This document shows, piece by piece, positions 17,600 through 25,966 of a stretch of 64,000 bases of DNA. The DNA comes from Oceanobacillus luteolus (GTDB lineage Bacteria; Bacillota; Bacilli; Bacillales; Amphibacillaceae), in assembly GCF_023715655.1 (NCBI RefSeq), contig NZ_JAMBON010000006.1:1-64000 (forward strand), in the 5' to 3' direction. The position numbers and the translations under genes are program-made. Under the pieces are notes generated by a model, which did not search any database, was not told where the DNA came from, and saw only the letters and a list, made by a program, of their open reading frames with translations. Each line of letters opens with the position of its first letter. The stretch's first letter is position 1.

Positions 17600-18157
17600 A
17601 TGAAGAGTGAAAAGGAAAAGATGGTTGCTGGTCAATTATATAATCCTGAAGATCCACTTTTAAAAGAAGAGCGTCTGAGAGCAAGGCATTTAACAGGAGA
17701 GTACAATGTCACTTCACCACATGAGGATGAGAAGCGGATGGAAATCCTTAAACAGTTGTTTGGTGAAAGTGGTGAGAACACCTATATTGAACCGAGTTTT
17801 CGTTGTGATTATGGTTATAATATCCGACTCGGTAAAAACTTCTTTGCAAACTTTGACTGTGTATTCTTAGATGTCTGTGAGATAAAGATAGGAGATAACT
17901 GTTTATTAGGTCCTGGTGTACATATTTATACAGCATCTCATCCTGTTTCTGCAGTTGAACGGAATAGTGGGTTGGAGTATGGAAAAGCAGTATCCATTGG
18001 CCACAATGTATGGGTTGGGGGCAGAGCAGTTATTAATCCTGGTGTGACAATTGGTGATGGTGCAGTAATTGCGTCTGGTTCAATAGTTACTAAGGATGTT
18101 CCTGCCGGAGTCGTTGTTGGCGGAAATCCCGCGAGAATCATTAAATCAATTGAATGA
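17600..18157 (+). CDS. maa: Maltose O-acetyltransferase family enzyme
   Basis: The 185-residue protein is a left-handed beta-helix acetyltransferase using acetyl-CoA on sugars such as maltose or glucose. It has the N-terminal Mac domain ([18 protein letters not shown]), the catalytic histidine in YTASHPV and hexapeptide repeats ([29 protein letters not shown]). I chose ATG 17600, seven bases after AAAGGAGGG; the ATG at 17570 has no ribosome site. Single gene, no obvious terminator. The precise acceptor is uncertain; nodulation-type LacA/NodL relatives look alike. Confidence 0.88.
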   Translation: MKSEKEKMVAGQLYNPEDPLLKEERLRARHLTGEYNVTSPHEDEKRMEILKQLFGESGENTYIEPSFRCDYGYNIRLGKNFFANFDCVFLDVCEIKIGDNCLLGPGVHIYTASHPVSAVERNSGLEYGKAVSIGHNVWVGGRAVINPGVTIGDGAVIASGSIVTKDVPAGVVVGGNPARIIKSIE

Positions 18158-18304
18158 TTCTGATGTATTCTGGGGCTTCGGTTAAGTATCCATGGATTAT
18201 TCTTAATTGGCATTTCCAAAAAGATATTATTATTGATGATTTTTTTGAAACCTTTTATGAAAAGTATCGTATAATCATGTAGGCAAACTTGAAAGGGGAT
18301 TACA

Positions 18305-19111
18305 ATGAAAAAAATTACAGTAGGAATTATGTTTATGCTCATTATGTTTTTAGCTGCATGTGGAGAAAGTGAAGATGCACAAGATGTATACCAAAAAGCG
18401 CTGGAAGCGGGAGAGAAGATAGAAAGTGCTGAGGTTGATATGACGATGAACCAAATCATCGAAGGAGACCCGGCGATGGGTTCTATGGAGATGGGGATGG
18501 ATACGAAGACTGCGATGACGCTTGACCCGCTTACGATGCATCAAGCTGGTACGATTACAATGAATATGGATGGAATGAGTCTTGATAACGATATGGAAAT
18601 GTATCTAACAAATACAGATCTTTATATGTATGAATCGATGAGTCAGACATGGATGAAGATGAGTAGTGACATGATGCCAATGGATCTAGCGAATATGGAA
18701 CAAAATCCACAAGAACAGTTGGAAATGTTGGAATCATTTATTGATGAAATCGATTTTTCTGAAGAAGATGACTACTATGTATTTAAGTATGATGGGGATG
18801 GAGAAGAATTATTCGAACTTTCCCAGGAAATCATCAAAGAAAACTTTGGTGAAGGCGTTCTAGGAGATGCTGGAGTGGATATTGAAGAAGTGTTAGAAAA
18901 TATGACAGTTCATTCCCTTTACTATGAAGTCCATATTGATAAGAAGACCTATGATACAAAGAAACTCATTACAAATATGGATTTGGATATAACGGCAGAA
19001 GGGGAAACTTTAAGTCTACAACAAGAAATGACTGCTACTTACACTGGTATAAATACAGTTGATGAGATTGAAGTTCCACAAGAAGTAATCGATGCAGCAG
19101 AAGAACTGTAA
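18305..19111 (+). CDS. Met-rich lipoprotein, DUF6612-like
   Basis: The 268-residue protein begins with a lipoprotein signal peptide and lipobox LAAC (Cys at residue 20). The mature part contains QKALEAGEKIESAEVDMTM, the start of a LolA/LppX-like fold typical of this Bacillus lipoprotein group, and is unusually rich in Met (about 25 residues, clustered in 40-135). Net charge is strongly acidic. It should sit on the outer membrane leaflet; the function is unknown. ATG follows GAAAGGGGATTACA. Single gene with a good terminator. Confidence 0.75.
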   Translation: MKKITVGIMFMLIMFLAACGESEDAQDVYQKALEAGEKIESAEVDMTMNQIIEGDPAMGSMEMGMDTKTAMTLDPLTMHQAGTITMNMDGMSLDNDMEMYLTNTDLYMYESMSQTWMKMSSDMMPMDLANMEQNPQEQLEMLESFIDEIDFSEEDDYYVFKYDGDGEELFELSQEIIKENFGEGVLGDAGVDIEEVLENMTVHSLYYEVHIDKKTYDTKKLITNMDLDITAEGETLSLQQEMTATYTGINTVDEIEVPQEVIDAAEEL

Positions 19112-19146
19112 GATTAGGAATCTATCAATCTATATTATGGAGTGGT

Positions 19147-19182
19147 AAAAAAGCTCGGATTATTATAATCCGAGCTTTTATC
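19147..19182. terminator. Bidirectional terminator, lipoprotein / GGDEF-EAL genes
   Basis: AAAAGCTCGGATTA pairs with TAATCCGAGCTTTT around a TTA loop, with A-run left and T-run right; it serves both convergent genes. Confidence 0.9.
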
Positions 19183-19202
19183 CTGTCCAGTGGACATCAT
19201 TC

Positions 19203-20882
19203 TTATTGGAGAGAGTAATAAAGTTCTTCTATTTTATCACTTTCGACGGGGCGGCTGAAAAAGTAACCTTGTCCCTCATGGCATTGTTGTTGTTTTAAGT
19301 ATTTGAATTGATCACTGTTTTCAATGCCTTCTGCAATTACACGGAATTGCAAGTTCTTGCCCATGCTGATGATGGTGTTGACAATGATTTTTCCGTCCCT
19401 ATCCAGATCATCAATAAAAGACTTATCAATTTTTAATGTGTCGATCGGCAGTTGTTTTAAGTAACTTAAAGAAGAATAGCCCGTACCGAAATCATCAATA
19501 GAAACTTTTACTCCTAAGTCTTGTAAATCATGCAGTTTTTTTGCTGAATCATCGATATCTAATAACGTGCCCTCTGTGATTTCCAATTCCAAATAGGAGG
19601 GATCGACTTCTGCTTTATGCAAGATTTTTTTCAAGTCGGCTACAAAGTAAGGATCTTGAAATTGAATTGGAGAGACGTTAACCGAAACACGTTGCAGGAA
19701 TAATCCTTGCTCTTGCCAGCTTTTCATTTGTATACTCACGCTTTGAAGGATCCATTTGCCGACTGGTATGATAAGGCCGGTTTCTTCTAAAATTGGAATG
19801 AATTCTGCAGGAGAAATTCTTCCCAACAACCGATTATCCCAACGTAGTAAAGATTCAACACCAACGATCTTATTCGTCCTTAAATTGATCAGTGGTTGAT
19901 AAACAAGTGAAAATTCATTGCGTTCCAATGCTTCGCGAATTTCAAGTTCGATCTGATAGGTACGTTCCAATTCTCTCTCTTGGTTATCGGTATGGAAATG
20001 GAATTGGTTTCTACCTTGTTTTTTTGCATGATACATCGCTGTATCAGCTTTTTTGATCAAGTTCTCAATAGATGGAATCTCCTCATCACCTGAAAAAGGA
20101 AAGCCTCTACTAATACCGATACTTGCTGTAACCAACAGCTCCAGATTATCAACACAAATTGGTTTACGGATTGCCGCAAGTAGTTGATTCAATTTGTTAT
20201 TGATATCTTCCATCGATTGATTTTCCAAAAGAAGAATGAATTCTTCTCCATCATATCGGAAGATAAAATCTTTATCTTGGATGCATGCTTTGAGTCGTTC
20301 AGAAATGGTGATTAGTACTTGATCCCCGACATCATGTCCAAAATTATCATTAATTATTTTAAAGCGGTCAATATCAATAAAAAATACGGTTATCTCTTTG
20401 TCTGCTGCGTGATGGCAATCATTTATCCATCTCGTAATTTGGTTCCGATTAGGAAGGCTTGTTAATGGATCGACATAGGCCAATTTCTCTATCATTTGCT
20501 CATGTTCTTTTCTTTCTGTTATCTCGCGCTGAAGCAAAACATAGTGTTTGTCACCGGTAATCTTATTCATAATTGGTGAAATGGTGATATCGCTCCAATA
20601 ATATGTACCGTCTTTCTTCTTTTGTTTCAACTCTCCAGCCCACTTTTTTTCGTCTTCGATGGTGTGGGTTAGATTTTCTGATATCTCACTTGTAAAAAAA
20701 TTTCCAAATGAATTTCCAAGCATTTCTTCTTTAGCGTAGTTGGTGACTTCTGTAAACTTATCGTTGACATATTGAATATTTCCATGATAGTCGAAAACGA
20801 CAATCATCATCATGTCATTGATTGCTTCCTCGATGTCATACTGTATTCTTTCTCTATAGGTTATTTTCACTATCTCATCCAT
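19203..20882 (-). CDS. PAS-GGDEF-EAL cyclic-di-GMP signalling protein
   Basis: The 559-residue cytosolic protein has an N-terminal PAS domain (about 20-125), a GGDEF domain (about 130-300) and an EAL domain (about 310-555). The cyclase signature reads DGEEF at 211-215, so its first Gly is an Asp, and the I-site position reads QDKD (202-205) instead of RxxD. The EAL domain keeps the key residues: ESLLRW (E343), NVSPIQF, LEITEG, DDFGTGYSS, AEGIE and QGYFFSRP. The likely net activity is c-di-GMP hydrolysis tuned by PAS, with GTP perhaps as effector; this is inference. There is no membrane segment. Single gene. Confidence 0.9.
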   Translation of the reverse strand: MDEIVKITYRERIQYDIEEAINDMMMIVVFDYHGNIQYVNDKFTEVTNYAKEEMLGNSFGNFFTSEISENLTHTIEDEKKWAGELKQKKKDGTYYWSDITISPIMNKITGDKHYVLLQREITERKEHEQMIEKLAYVDPLTSLPNRNQITRWINDCHHAADKEITVFFIDIDRFKIINDNFGHDVGDQVLITISERLKACIQDKDFIFRYDGEEFILLLENQSMEDINNKLNQLLAAIRKPICVDNLELLVTASIGISRGFPFSGDEEIPSIENLIKKADTAMYHAKKQGRNQFHFHTDNQERELERTYQIELEIREALERNEFSLVYQPLINLRTNKIVGVESLLRWDNRLLGRISPAEFIPILEETGLIIPVGKWILQSVSIQMKSWQEQGLFLQRVSVNVSPIQFQDPYFVADLKKILHKAEVDPSYLELEITEGTLLDIDDSAKKLHDLQDLGVKVSIDDFGTGYSSLSYLKQLPIDTLKIDKSFIDDLDRDGKIIVNTIISMGKNLQFRVIAEGIENSDQFKYLKQQQCHEGQGYFFSRPVESDKIEELYYSLQ

Positions 20883-21010
20883 ATGACTTTCCTCGCTATT
20901 CGACTGGGTTTATGTCATGAAACTTTTTTGTAGTATAATTGTACTATACACCATACCTGCTGTCTGTGACAAATAAGTAAATATTTCATGTTCTTTAAGA
21001 TTCATTCCGA

Positions 21011-21643
21011 TTACTGGGTATCCGGTTCTGGGTAATTATAACCTTTTAAATCAACTTCCATTGATTGGATGGTTTGATCTTCATATGGCTTGTCCCTTTC
21101 ATCCCGTTCGACCGAGACGATTGCATCTACAACCTCCATCCCTTCAATTACTTTACCAAAGCTCGCATATTCTCCATCTAAGTGGGGAGAGTCTTCTACC
21201 ATAATAAAAAATTGCGAGCCTGCAGAATCTGGGGACTGTGATCTTGCCATCGATAGCACACCACGTTCATGGGCTAAATCATTTTCAAAACCATTGGAAG
21301 AAAATTCACCCGTAATAGAATATCCCGGACCACCTGTGCCATTTCCTTCAGGGTCACCGCCTTGAATCATGAAGCCAGGGATTACCCGATGAAAAATCAA
21401 TCCGTCATAAAAGTCATCTTCAATTAATGAGATGAAGTTCGCAACTGTATTCGGTGCAATCTTCGGGTATAATTCTGCGATTATTTTTTCATTATTTTCC
21501 ATTGTAATCGTGACAATTGGATTTTCTTCCACTTCATTTGGATAATCATTAGGATTGGAAGCTTCATTTTTTTCTGTCTCATTATTACAAGCCACTAAGA
21601 AAACGATAAACAGAAAAGTCATGAGTAAAAGTAATTTTTTCAT
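21011..21643 (-). CDS. Lipoprotein peptidyl-prolyl isomerase (cyclophilin type)
   Basis: The 210-residue protein has a lipobox LVAC (Cys 19), an acidic spacer and a cyclophilin domain (about 45-200) with the motifs [21 protein letters not shown] and [12 protein letters not shown]. It should catalyse proline isomerisation during folding of secreted proteins outside the membrane, an alternative to PrsA-type foldases. Relative to human cyclophilin the catalytic Arg/Phe/Gln residues are present. ATG 21643 follows AAAGGAAGGATAAAGC. Single gene. Confidence 0.9.
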   Translation of the reverse strand: MKKLLLLMTFLFIVFLVACNNETEKNEASNPNDYPNEVEENPIVTITMENNEKIIAELYPKIAPNTVANFISLIEDDFYDGLIFHRVIPGFMIQGGDPEGNGTGGPGYSITGEFSSNGFENDLAHERGVLSMARSQSPDSAGSQFFIMVEDSPHLDGEYASFGKVIEGMEVVDAIVSVERDERDKPYEDQTIQSMEVDLKGYNYPEPDTQ

Positions 21644-21724
21644 GCTTTATCCTTCCTTTCTCTGTTTGAGGATTGAATCTGTGTTCATTATAGCATGGAT
21701 TCTTTGAAAGGGTATTCTGGGACG

Positions 21725-22975
21725 TCATGCTTGATGGCCACCGATTTTTCTGCTGCGTTCAAGCAGAATTCCTGCTTCGGTGTAACTGGACGCACGTAGA
21801 ATGGAAGTGGCACCATATTTATCACGGATGGCATCCATTACAAAGCCGATATTATTTTTCTTTAGCCGATTTTCAAATAAATCAAGCTGGATGTCACCGT
21901 AATCATAAAGATTGCCAAGAGTAACATAAACATGGCGGATGTTGCTTCTTCCGTCATAGAATTTTCGGAAGAGCTGCATACAGATTTCATGCATATCCAT
22001 CGTTACATTTGTGGGCCGATCAATGCTCATGGAGCGGGAAAATCCGCCTCCGGTTTCTGATGAGTAGGAGATACCAAGGCTGATTGTTTTTCCAACTTGG
22101 TTTGCAGTTCTGGCACGACGGCAGACCTCCTCACATAAATCCAAAATACAGGTTGCGACTTCTTCCTTAGAGTAATCACGAAGCAGCGAAATTCCATGTC
22201 CAAATCCCTTTTGTTCAGTTTTGGTGAAATCACCATAAACTGGACTTAAATCAATACCCCAAGCATGCCAGTAAAGTTGTTCTCCCATAATCCCAAAGCG
22301 TTTTTTTAATTGATTCAAATCATAGCGGGCGAGCTGTCCCAAGGTGATAATTCCCATACGATTGAGATTGCGTTTCATTCTGCTGCCGATTCCCCAAATT
22401 TTCTCGATTGGGAAGGGCCAAAGTTTTGCTTTCACGTCTTCGTATTTACATTCTGCAATACCTTCCTTTTTTGCATGAAGGTCCATGACCACCTTGGCGA
22501 GGAATTTATTATCACCAATTCCGATGGAAGCAGTAAGCCCAAAGTTGTCTAAGATTTCATTTTTTATTTTCTCGGCAATTTCCCGTCGATTTCCAAAAAG
22601 ACGTCCCAATCCGTTTACCGTTATCCAAACTTCATCAACGGAGTACTGGTGAATCGCTTCCTTTGGTGCATAATTATTAATTAATTTTGTGATTTCCAAG
22701 GAAACATGTAAATAATCAGCCATTCGTGCGGGAACAATATGAATGTTAGGGTCATCTGGAAGTTCAAAGTAGCGGCTCACATTACTAATACCATACTTTT
22801 CCTTTAAGGCAGGGGAAGCAGCGAGGACAATACTCCCGGGACGATTTAAGTCACCTACAACAGCAAGCATCGTTTTCATCGGATCAAGTCCGCGTTTTAC
22901 CGCTTCAACACTGGCATAAAAAGAGCGCATATCTATACATAAAACGTCATTTCGCGGATAAGTTGAATAATCCAT
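21725..22975 (-). CDS. Y-family DNA polymerase, UvrX/YqjW type
   Basis: The 416-residue protein is a translesion polymerase of the Bacillus UvrX/YqjW branch. Catalytic motifs are LCIDMRSFYASVEA (metal-binding Asp) and YSVDEVWI (Asp-Glu pair); a C-terminal little-finger domain is present. I chose ATG 22975 with AGGTGG 11 bases upstream; a GTG at 22990 overlaps that site. An exact LexA core (GAAC-N4-GTTC) lies at 22998-23009, so it should be SOS-induced. Bacillus homologues are often preceded by a yolD-like gene; none is seen here. DinB is an alternative, but the FELPDDPNIHIVPARM segment is UvrX-like. Confidence 0.88.
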   Translation of the reverse strand: MDYSTYPRNDVLCIDMRSFYASVEAVKRGLDPMKTMLAVVGDLNRPGSIVLAASPALKEKYGISNVSRYFELPDDPNIHIVPARMADYLHVSLEITKLINNYAPKEAIHQYSVDEVWITVNGLGRLFGNRREIAEKIKNEILDNFGLTASIGIGDNKFLAKVVMDLHAKKEGIAECKYEDVKAKLWPFPIEKIWGIGSRMKRNLNRMGIITLGQLARYDLNQLKKRFGIMGEQLYWHAWGIDLSPVYGDFTKTEQKGFGHGISLLRDYSKEEVATCILDLCEEVCRRARTANQVGKTISLGISYSSETGGGFSRSMSIDRPTNVTMDMHEICMQLFRKFYDGRSNIRHVYVTLGNLYDYGDIQLDLFENRLKKNNIGFVMDAIRDKYGATSILRASSYTEAGILLERSRKIGGHQA

Positions 22976-22997
22976 GTTGCTTTGCACCACCTGACAA

Positions 22998-23009
22998 GAA
23001 CGTTTGTTC
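22998..23009. promoter_or_regulatory. LexA (DinR) box
   Basis: GAAC-GTTT-GTTC is an exact GAAC-N4-GTTC core, the Bacillus SOS operator, 23 bases before the polymerase start and so placed to block its promoter. Confidence 0.8.
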
Positions 23010-23093
23010 TATTATATGTAGTTTTTCAGAGGTTAGCAATGGAAAAATGAGGTAATGCGGGTGGAAAGCTTGATGGAACGGGAAAATTCACGG

Positions 23094-23120
23094 CAAAAAA
23101 ATCCCACCTGATAAGGTGGG
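23094..23120 (-). terminator. Terminator after the pirin pseudogene
   Basis: On the minus strand TCCCACCT pairs with AGGTGGGA around TATC, then TTTTTTT. It lies downstream of the second part of the frameshifted pirin frame, which supports the reading that the original gene ran to 23135. Confidence 0.9.
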
Positions 23121-23134
23121 AAGTGAAGGTTATT

Positions 23135-23843
23135 CTATTCTTTTTGAATTCCACTGATTGTCCCGTCTAGAGTCATTGGCGCAGCCATATCAACAAAAAA
23201 TAATACAACTGTTGCATCTGTCATTGCTGTAATTGGTGGGAGATCTTTTTCCAAGTCGGTGACAGCTTCATATTTTTCCAAGCTAAGCGAGAAACGGTTT
23301 TAGAGCTGGATAGCTTGGAATTTCCAATGTTTGGCTCGATTGTGGATGAGCATCGAGTATGAAGGCGTTTTGCCTTACGGTTAGTGGTGCATCACTGCTC
23401 TCGGGTCCAACCATCACATACCAATTTTCATTAGCAAGAGGCTTTTCATGAAATTGGATCGATGGCGGCAACCCGGAGGAGTGGGGACGCAGGAAAATTT
23501 GCAGCATTTCAATGTCTTCGCTTTTCGCTTTTTCCTCATGCCAAAAGCTTTCCCCTGCATTCATCATCATTAAACGTCCTTTTTTTATTGTATCTTCTAA
23601 GCCAGCTGAATCTCGGTGATAGGAAGTTCCTTTCAGTACATAACTTAAAATCTCATCATTTACGTGTTCATGCATTTTAATTGTTAAGCTTTTTTTCATA
23701 AAAGCGTGATCGATATTGGAAAGAGGGCCGAAACCGTAATCTTCCACATCATTTTTATGAATTTTCCCAGGGTGGATTCTTTTGATTGTAAAGTATCCTC
23801 TAAATGGAACTGTATGCTCTTTAGCATTTAGTTTTTGTAGCAT
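23135..23843 (-). pseudogene. Pirin-family bicupin gene with one frameshift
   Basis: The main frame starts at ATG 23843 (AGGAGAAAT upstream) and carries the pirin N-domain (HPGKIHKNDVEDYGFGPL, then HEHVNDEILSYVLKG), but stops at 23283 within the C-terminal cupin after about 186 residues. In the next frame the coding text continues: SLEKYEAVTDLEKD, PPITAMTDATVVLFFVDM and APMTLDGTISG to a stop at 23135, just before a terminator. Removing one A from the AAAA run (23298-23301, T on the plus strand) fuses both frames. Pirins are iron-binding bicupins, some with quercetinase activity. The break could be a real mutation, slippage or a sequencing error. Confidence 0.75.
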
Positions 23844-23933
23844 ATTTCTCCTCCCTTCTGAAAGACTGCTATTTACATAGATTATGGAGGAGAAGGGGAG
23901 GGCGGGCAAACAATCAGCATCTTACTTCATATC

Positions 23934-25244
23934 TCAGTTGAGTTCCTGTTTTACTTCTTCTCGATACGTTTCATTACCGATTATATTTCCTATAAAGGAA
24001 TTCATGTTATGGCCAATCATGATATTTTCCCAAAGATTTAGCTGATCGGTGAATAATACAATCTCTGTTTTATTGCCGTCCAGGTCTTCGGCATAAAGTG
24101 CGTCATTTAAAATAAACGCGGTAGAACCACCTTTAGATCCGAAATGAGCGTAGACATCATGATTTGCTTCATTAAATTCCATCAGCCATTCCATTACGTC
24201 CCTCATGATTGCAGCAGCTTCAGTCGGCAATTCATCATTTGAAATAATGGCTAAAAGCCTGGCGTAATCACTTGCAGATGCCCCGGGTAAACGATCCGAC
24301 CAAATTTTTTGAATGTCGAGCGGGTGTTTATAGAAATACGATTCGATATCAATGTCGCTGGCTTCCATCCGATTACTTAAATCTGTCGCCAACTCTCGAT
24401 ACCTTTCGATAGGCATAGCCTCAAGTGCTTCTATGATTTCATCTTTACTCGATTCATTGGCAATGTAGTCAGGGATGAGAAGTGGACTGACCATAGGATA
24501 AATCGGTTCATGGTCTGTTAGACCGAGGGAGTTTATCCTTTTGTTGATTTCAGAAACACCAAGAAGGTGCAGGAGGAATTCAGTGTTTGCATTGGAACTG
24601 TATGTGATCATTCCTTTTACGATTTCGTGTAATGTTACTTGATTTTCTTTTACTTTATTGTTTGCGCGAATGTCTTTTAACCATTCTTCATGGGCGTTCC
24701 CGTCTGTCCCTTTAAGGTAAAATTTGTTTAGTTCATCAAGGGAGATGAGTTGCTGACAGTCTAATAATCCTTCTTCAACTTGAAAAGCGTACTCAATAGC
24801 GATGGGGATTTTTACTGTACTGGCTAATGGCCGGACGATATCAGCCTGATACGAGATGATTTCTTCACCATTTCTTGCAACAAAGAGGGAAGTTGTATCT
24901 GGGTTGTTTTTCAGGTGGTTGAGTACATAATTAGGATTATCACGAAAGATGAAGGAGGCTGTAACAAAAAGAATTAAAACAATTCCCCCATATATGATTA
25001 ACCTTTTCTTTGTATACGTTTTTTTGTCTAACAAAATAAACGCGATGAAGCCAAGAATTAGAGCCAGTATATAATTGACATGAAAGAGGAGTACAGCAAT
25101 GATGATTGAAAACACAATGAAAATTGTAATCACTGCTTCTCGAATTTTTTCCTTGGAACGCTGTTTCTTACTCAGGAAAGGTAAAAGAGTTAGCACAACA
25201 ATACCTGAGAGACCAATCCAAGCCCAACTAGTCAATATGAACAC
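23934..25244 (-). CDS. Membrane-anchored class A beta-lactamase-fold serine hydrolase
   Basis: The first 100 residues hold about four membrane helices; the rest is an extracellular serine hydrolase. Active-site motifs are STVK (142-145, nucleophile S142), SSN (216-218) and KGG near residue 380, the order of class A beta-lactamases and PBP-like hydrolases. The KGG replaces the usual KTG. The four-helix N-terminus is unusual for a beta-lactamase and suggests a cell-envelope esterase or peptidase role. It is the last gene of an operon with an HTH regulator and a small membrane protein (10-base gap). Substrate unknown. Confidence 0.75.
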   Translation of the reverse strand: MFILTSWAWIGLSGIVVLTLLPFLSKKQRSKEKIREAVITIFIVFSIIIAVLLFHVNYILALILGFIAFILLDKKTYTKKRLIIYGGIVLILFVTASFIFRDNPNYVLNHLKNNPDTTSLFVARNGEEIISYQADIVRPLASTVKIPIAIEYAFQVEEGLLDCQQLISLDELNKFYLKGTDGNAHEEWLKDIRANNKVKENQVTLHEIVKGMITYSSNANTEFLLHLLGVSEINKRINSLGLTDHEPIYPMVSPLLIPDYIANESSKDEIIEALEAMPIERYRELATDLSNRMEASDIDIESYFYKHPLDIQKIWSDRLPGASASDYARLLAIISNDELPTEAAAIMRDVMEWLMEFNEANHDVYAHFGSKGGSTAFILNDALYAEDLDGNKTEIVLFTDQLNLWENIMIGHNMNSFIGNIIGNETYREEVKQELN

Positions 25245-25254
25245 TCCCTTCTCA

Positions 25255-25560
25255 TTAATAGATTCTTCTTAAGACAGTTAAAATAGTTGCATGGAGAATC
25301 ATCAATCCTGAAATCAAGAACCAAATCACCAGTTTATATGTTTCATAATTCAAGTGTTGAATGTATTGATCATACATCTCAATTAAAAACCATCCAAGTG
25401 GAAGTAAAGGAAATATTATACCATATGATCTGTTCATAATACTTTTTCCGCGTTCATCTTTAGATTCTCTTCCAAATTCAAATTTTAAAGCATAGAAAAT
25501 GGCAATAAAGAAAATGACTACATAGGTAAGACGTAAAGTGGTTAATAAAGCTTCCATCAT
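25255..25560 (-). CDS. Small membrane protein paired with HTH regulator
   Basis: This 101-residue protein has three predicted helices (about residues 8-24, 46-62 and 75-97) and a conserved-looking loop EFGRESKDERGKSIM between the first two, as in DUF2178-type partners of small XRE regulators. Its ATG overlaps the regulator's stop by four bases (ATGA), so translation is coupled. By analogy with such pairs it may modulate the regulator or act as its membrane sensor; this is inference. Confidence 0.6.
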   Translation of the reverse strand: MMEALLTTLRLTYVVIFFIAIFYALKFEFGRESKDERGKSIMNRSYGIIFPLLPLGWFLIEMYDQYIQHLNYETYKLVIWFLISGLMILHATILTVLRRIY

Positions 25561-25787
25561 TTATCATCCTCCAATTCATATTGAAAAACTTCTTGTAAAT
25601 CAACATTGAAGAAAAGAGCAATATCAAACGCTAATTTCAAAGAGGGATTGTATCTGTTTTTCTCTAGGGAAATAATTGTTTGTCTACTTACACCCAATTG
25701 ATCTGCAAGTTCCCGTTGCGATAACCCCCTTTCAGCTCTTAAAATAACAATCCTGTTGCTGATTTTTCTTTCTTGATTTAATGGCAT
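25557..25787 (-). CDS. Small XRE-type HTH regulator
   Basis: The 76-residue protein is one compact HTH_3 domain (NRIVILRAERGLSQRELAD, then LGVSRQTIISLEKNRYNPSL). This is the YgzD/YvaO-like group of short regulators typically cotranscribed with a membrane protein. I chose ATG 25787, six bases after GAGGTG; an in-frame ATG at 25796 is too close to that site. It heads the three-gene operon ending in the serine hydrolase and probably represses it through the nested dyad at 25813-25880. Confidence 0.8.
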   Translation of the reverse strand: MPLNQERKISNRIVILRAERGLSQRELADQLGVSRQTIISLEKNRYNPSLKLAFDIALFFNVDLQEVFQYELEDDK

Positions 25788-25812
25788 ATCATTCACCTCT
25801 TCTATTAATAAG

Positions 25813-25880
25813 TACCATATTTTTTACATAAGGTAAAGTATTTTTTACCAAAAGTATAAAATACTTTACTGATTATGGTA
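25813..25880. promoter_or_regulatory. Nested inverted repeats, probable operator
   Basis: Outer arms TACCATA (25813-25819) and TATGGTA (25874-25880) enclose inner arms GTAAAGTATTTT (25833-25844) and AAAATACTTTAC (25858-25869). The inner pair is a perfect 12-bp repeat with a 13-base spacer. The array lies 26 bases before the HTH gene and covers its promoter region, so autoregulation by the HTH protein is likely. Confidence 0.55.
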
Positions 25881-25897
25881 TTGTATGCAGGATTAAC

Positions 25898-25941
25898 ATT
25901 AAAAATCCCATCCACTGTGCACTAAGGCAGTAGATGGGATT
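25898..25941 (-). terminator. hmp terminator
   Basis: On the minus strand AATCCCATC-ACTG pairs with CAGT-GATGGGATT and is followed by TTTTTAATG. Confidence 0.85.
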
Positions 25942-25966
25942 ACCTTCATTCTTTTTTTTTATATCA

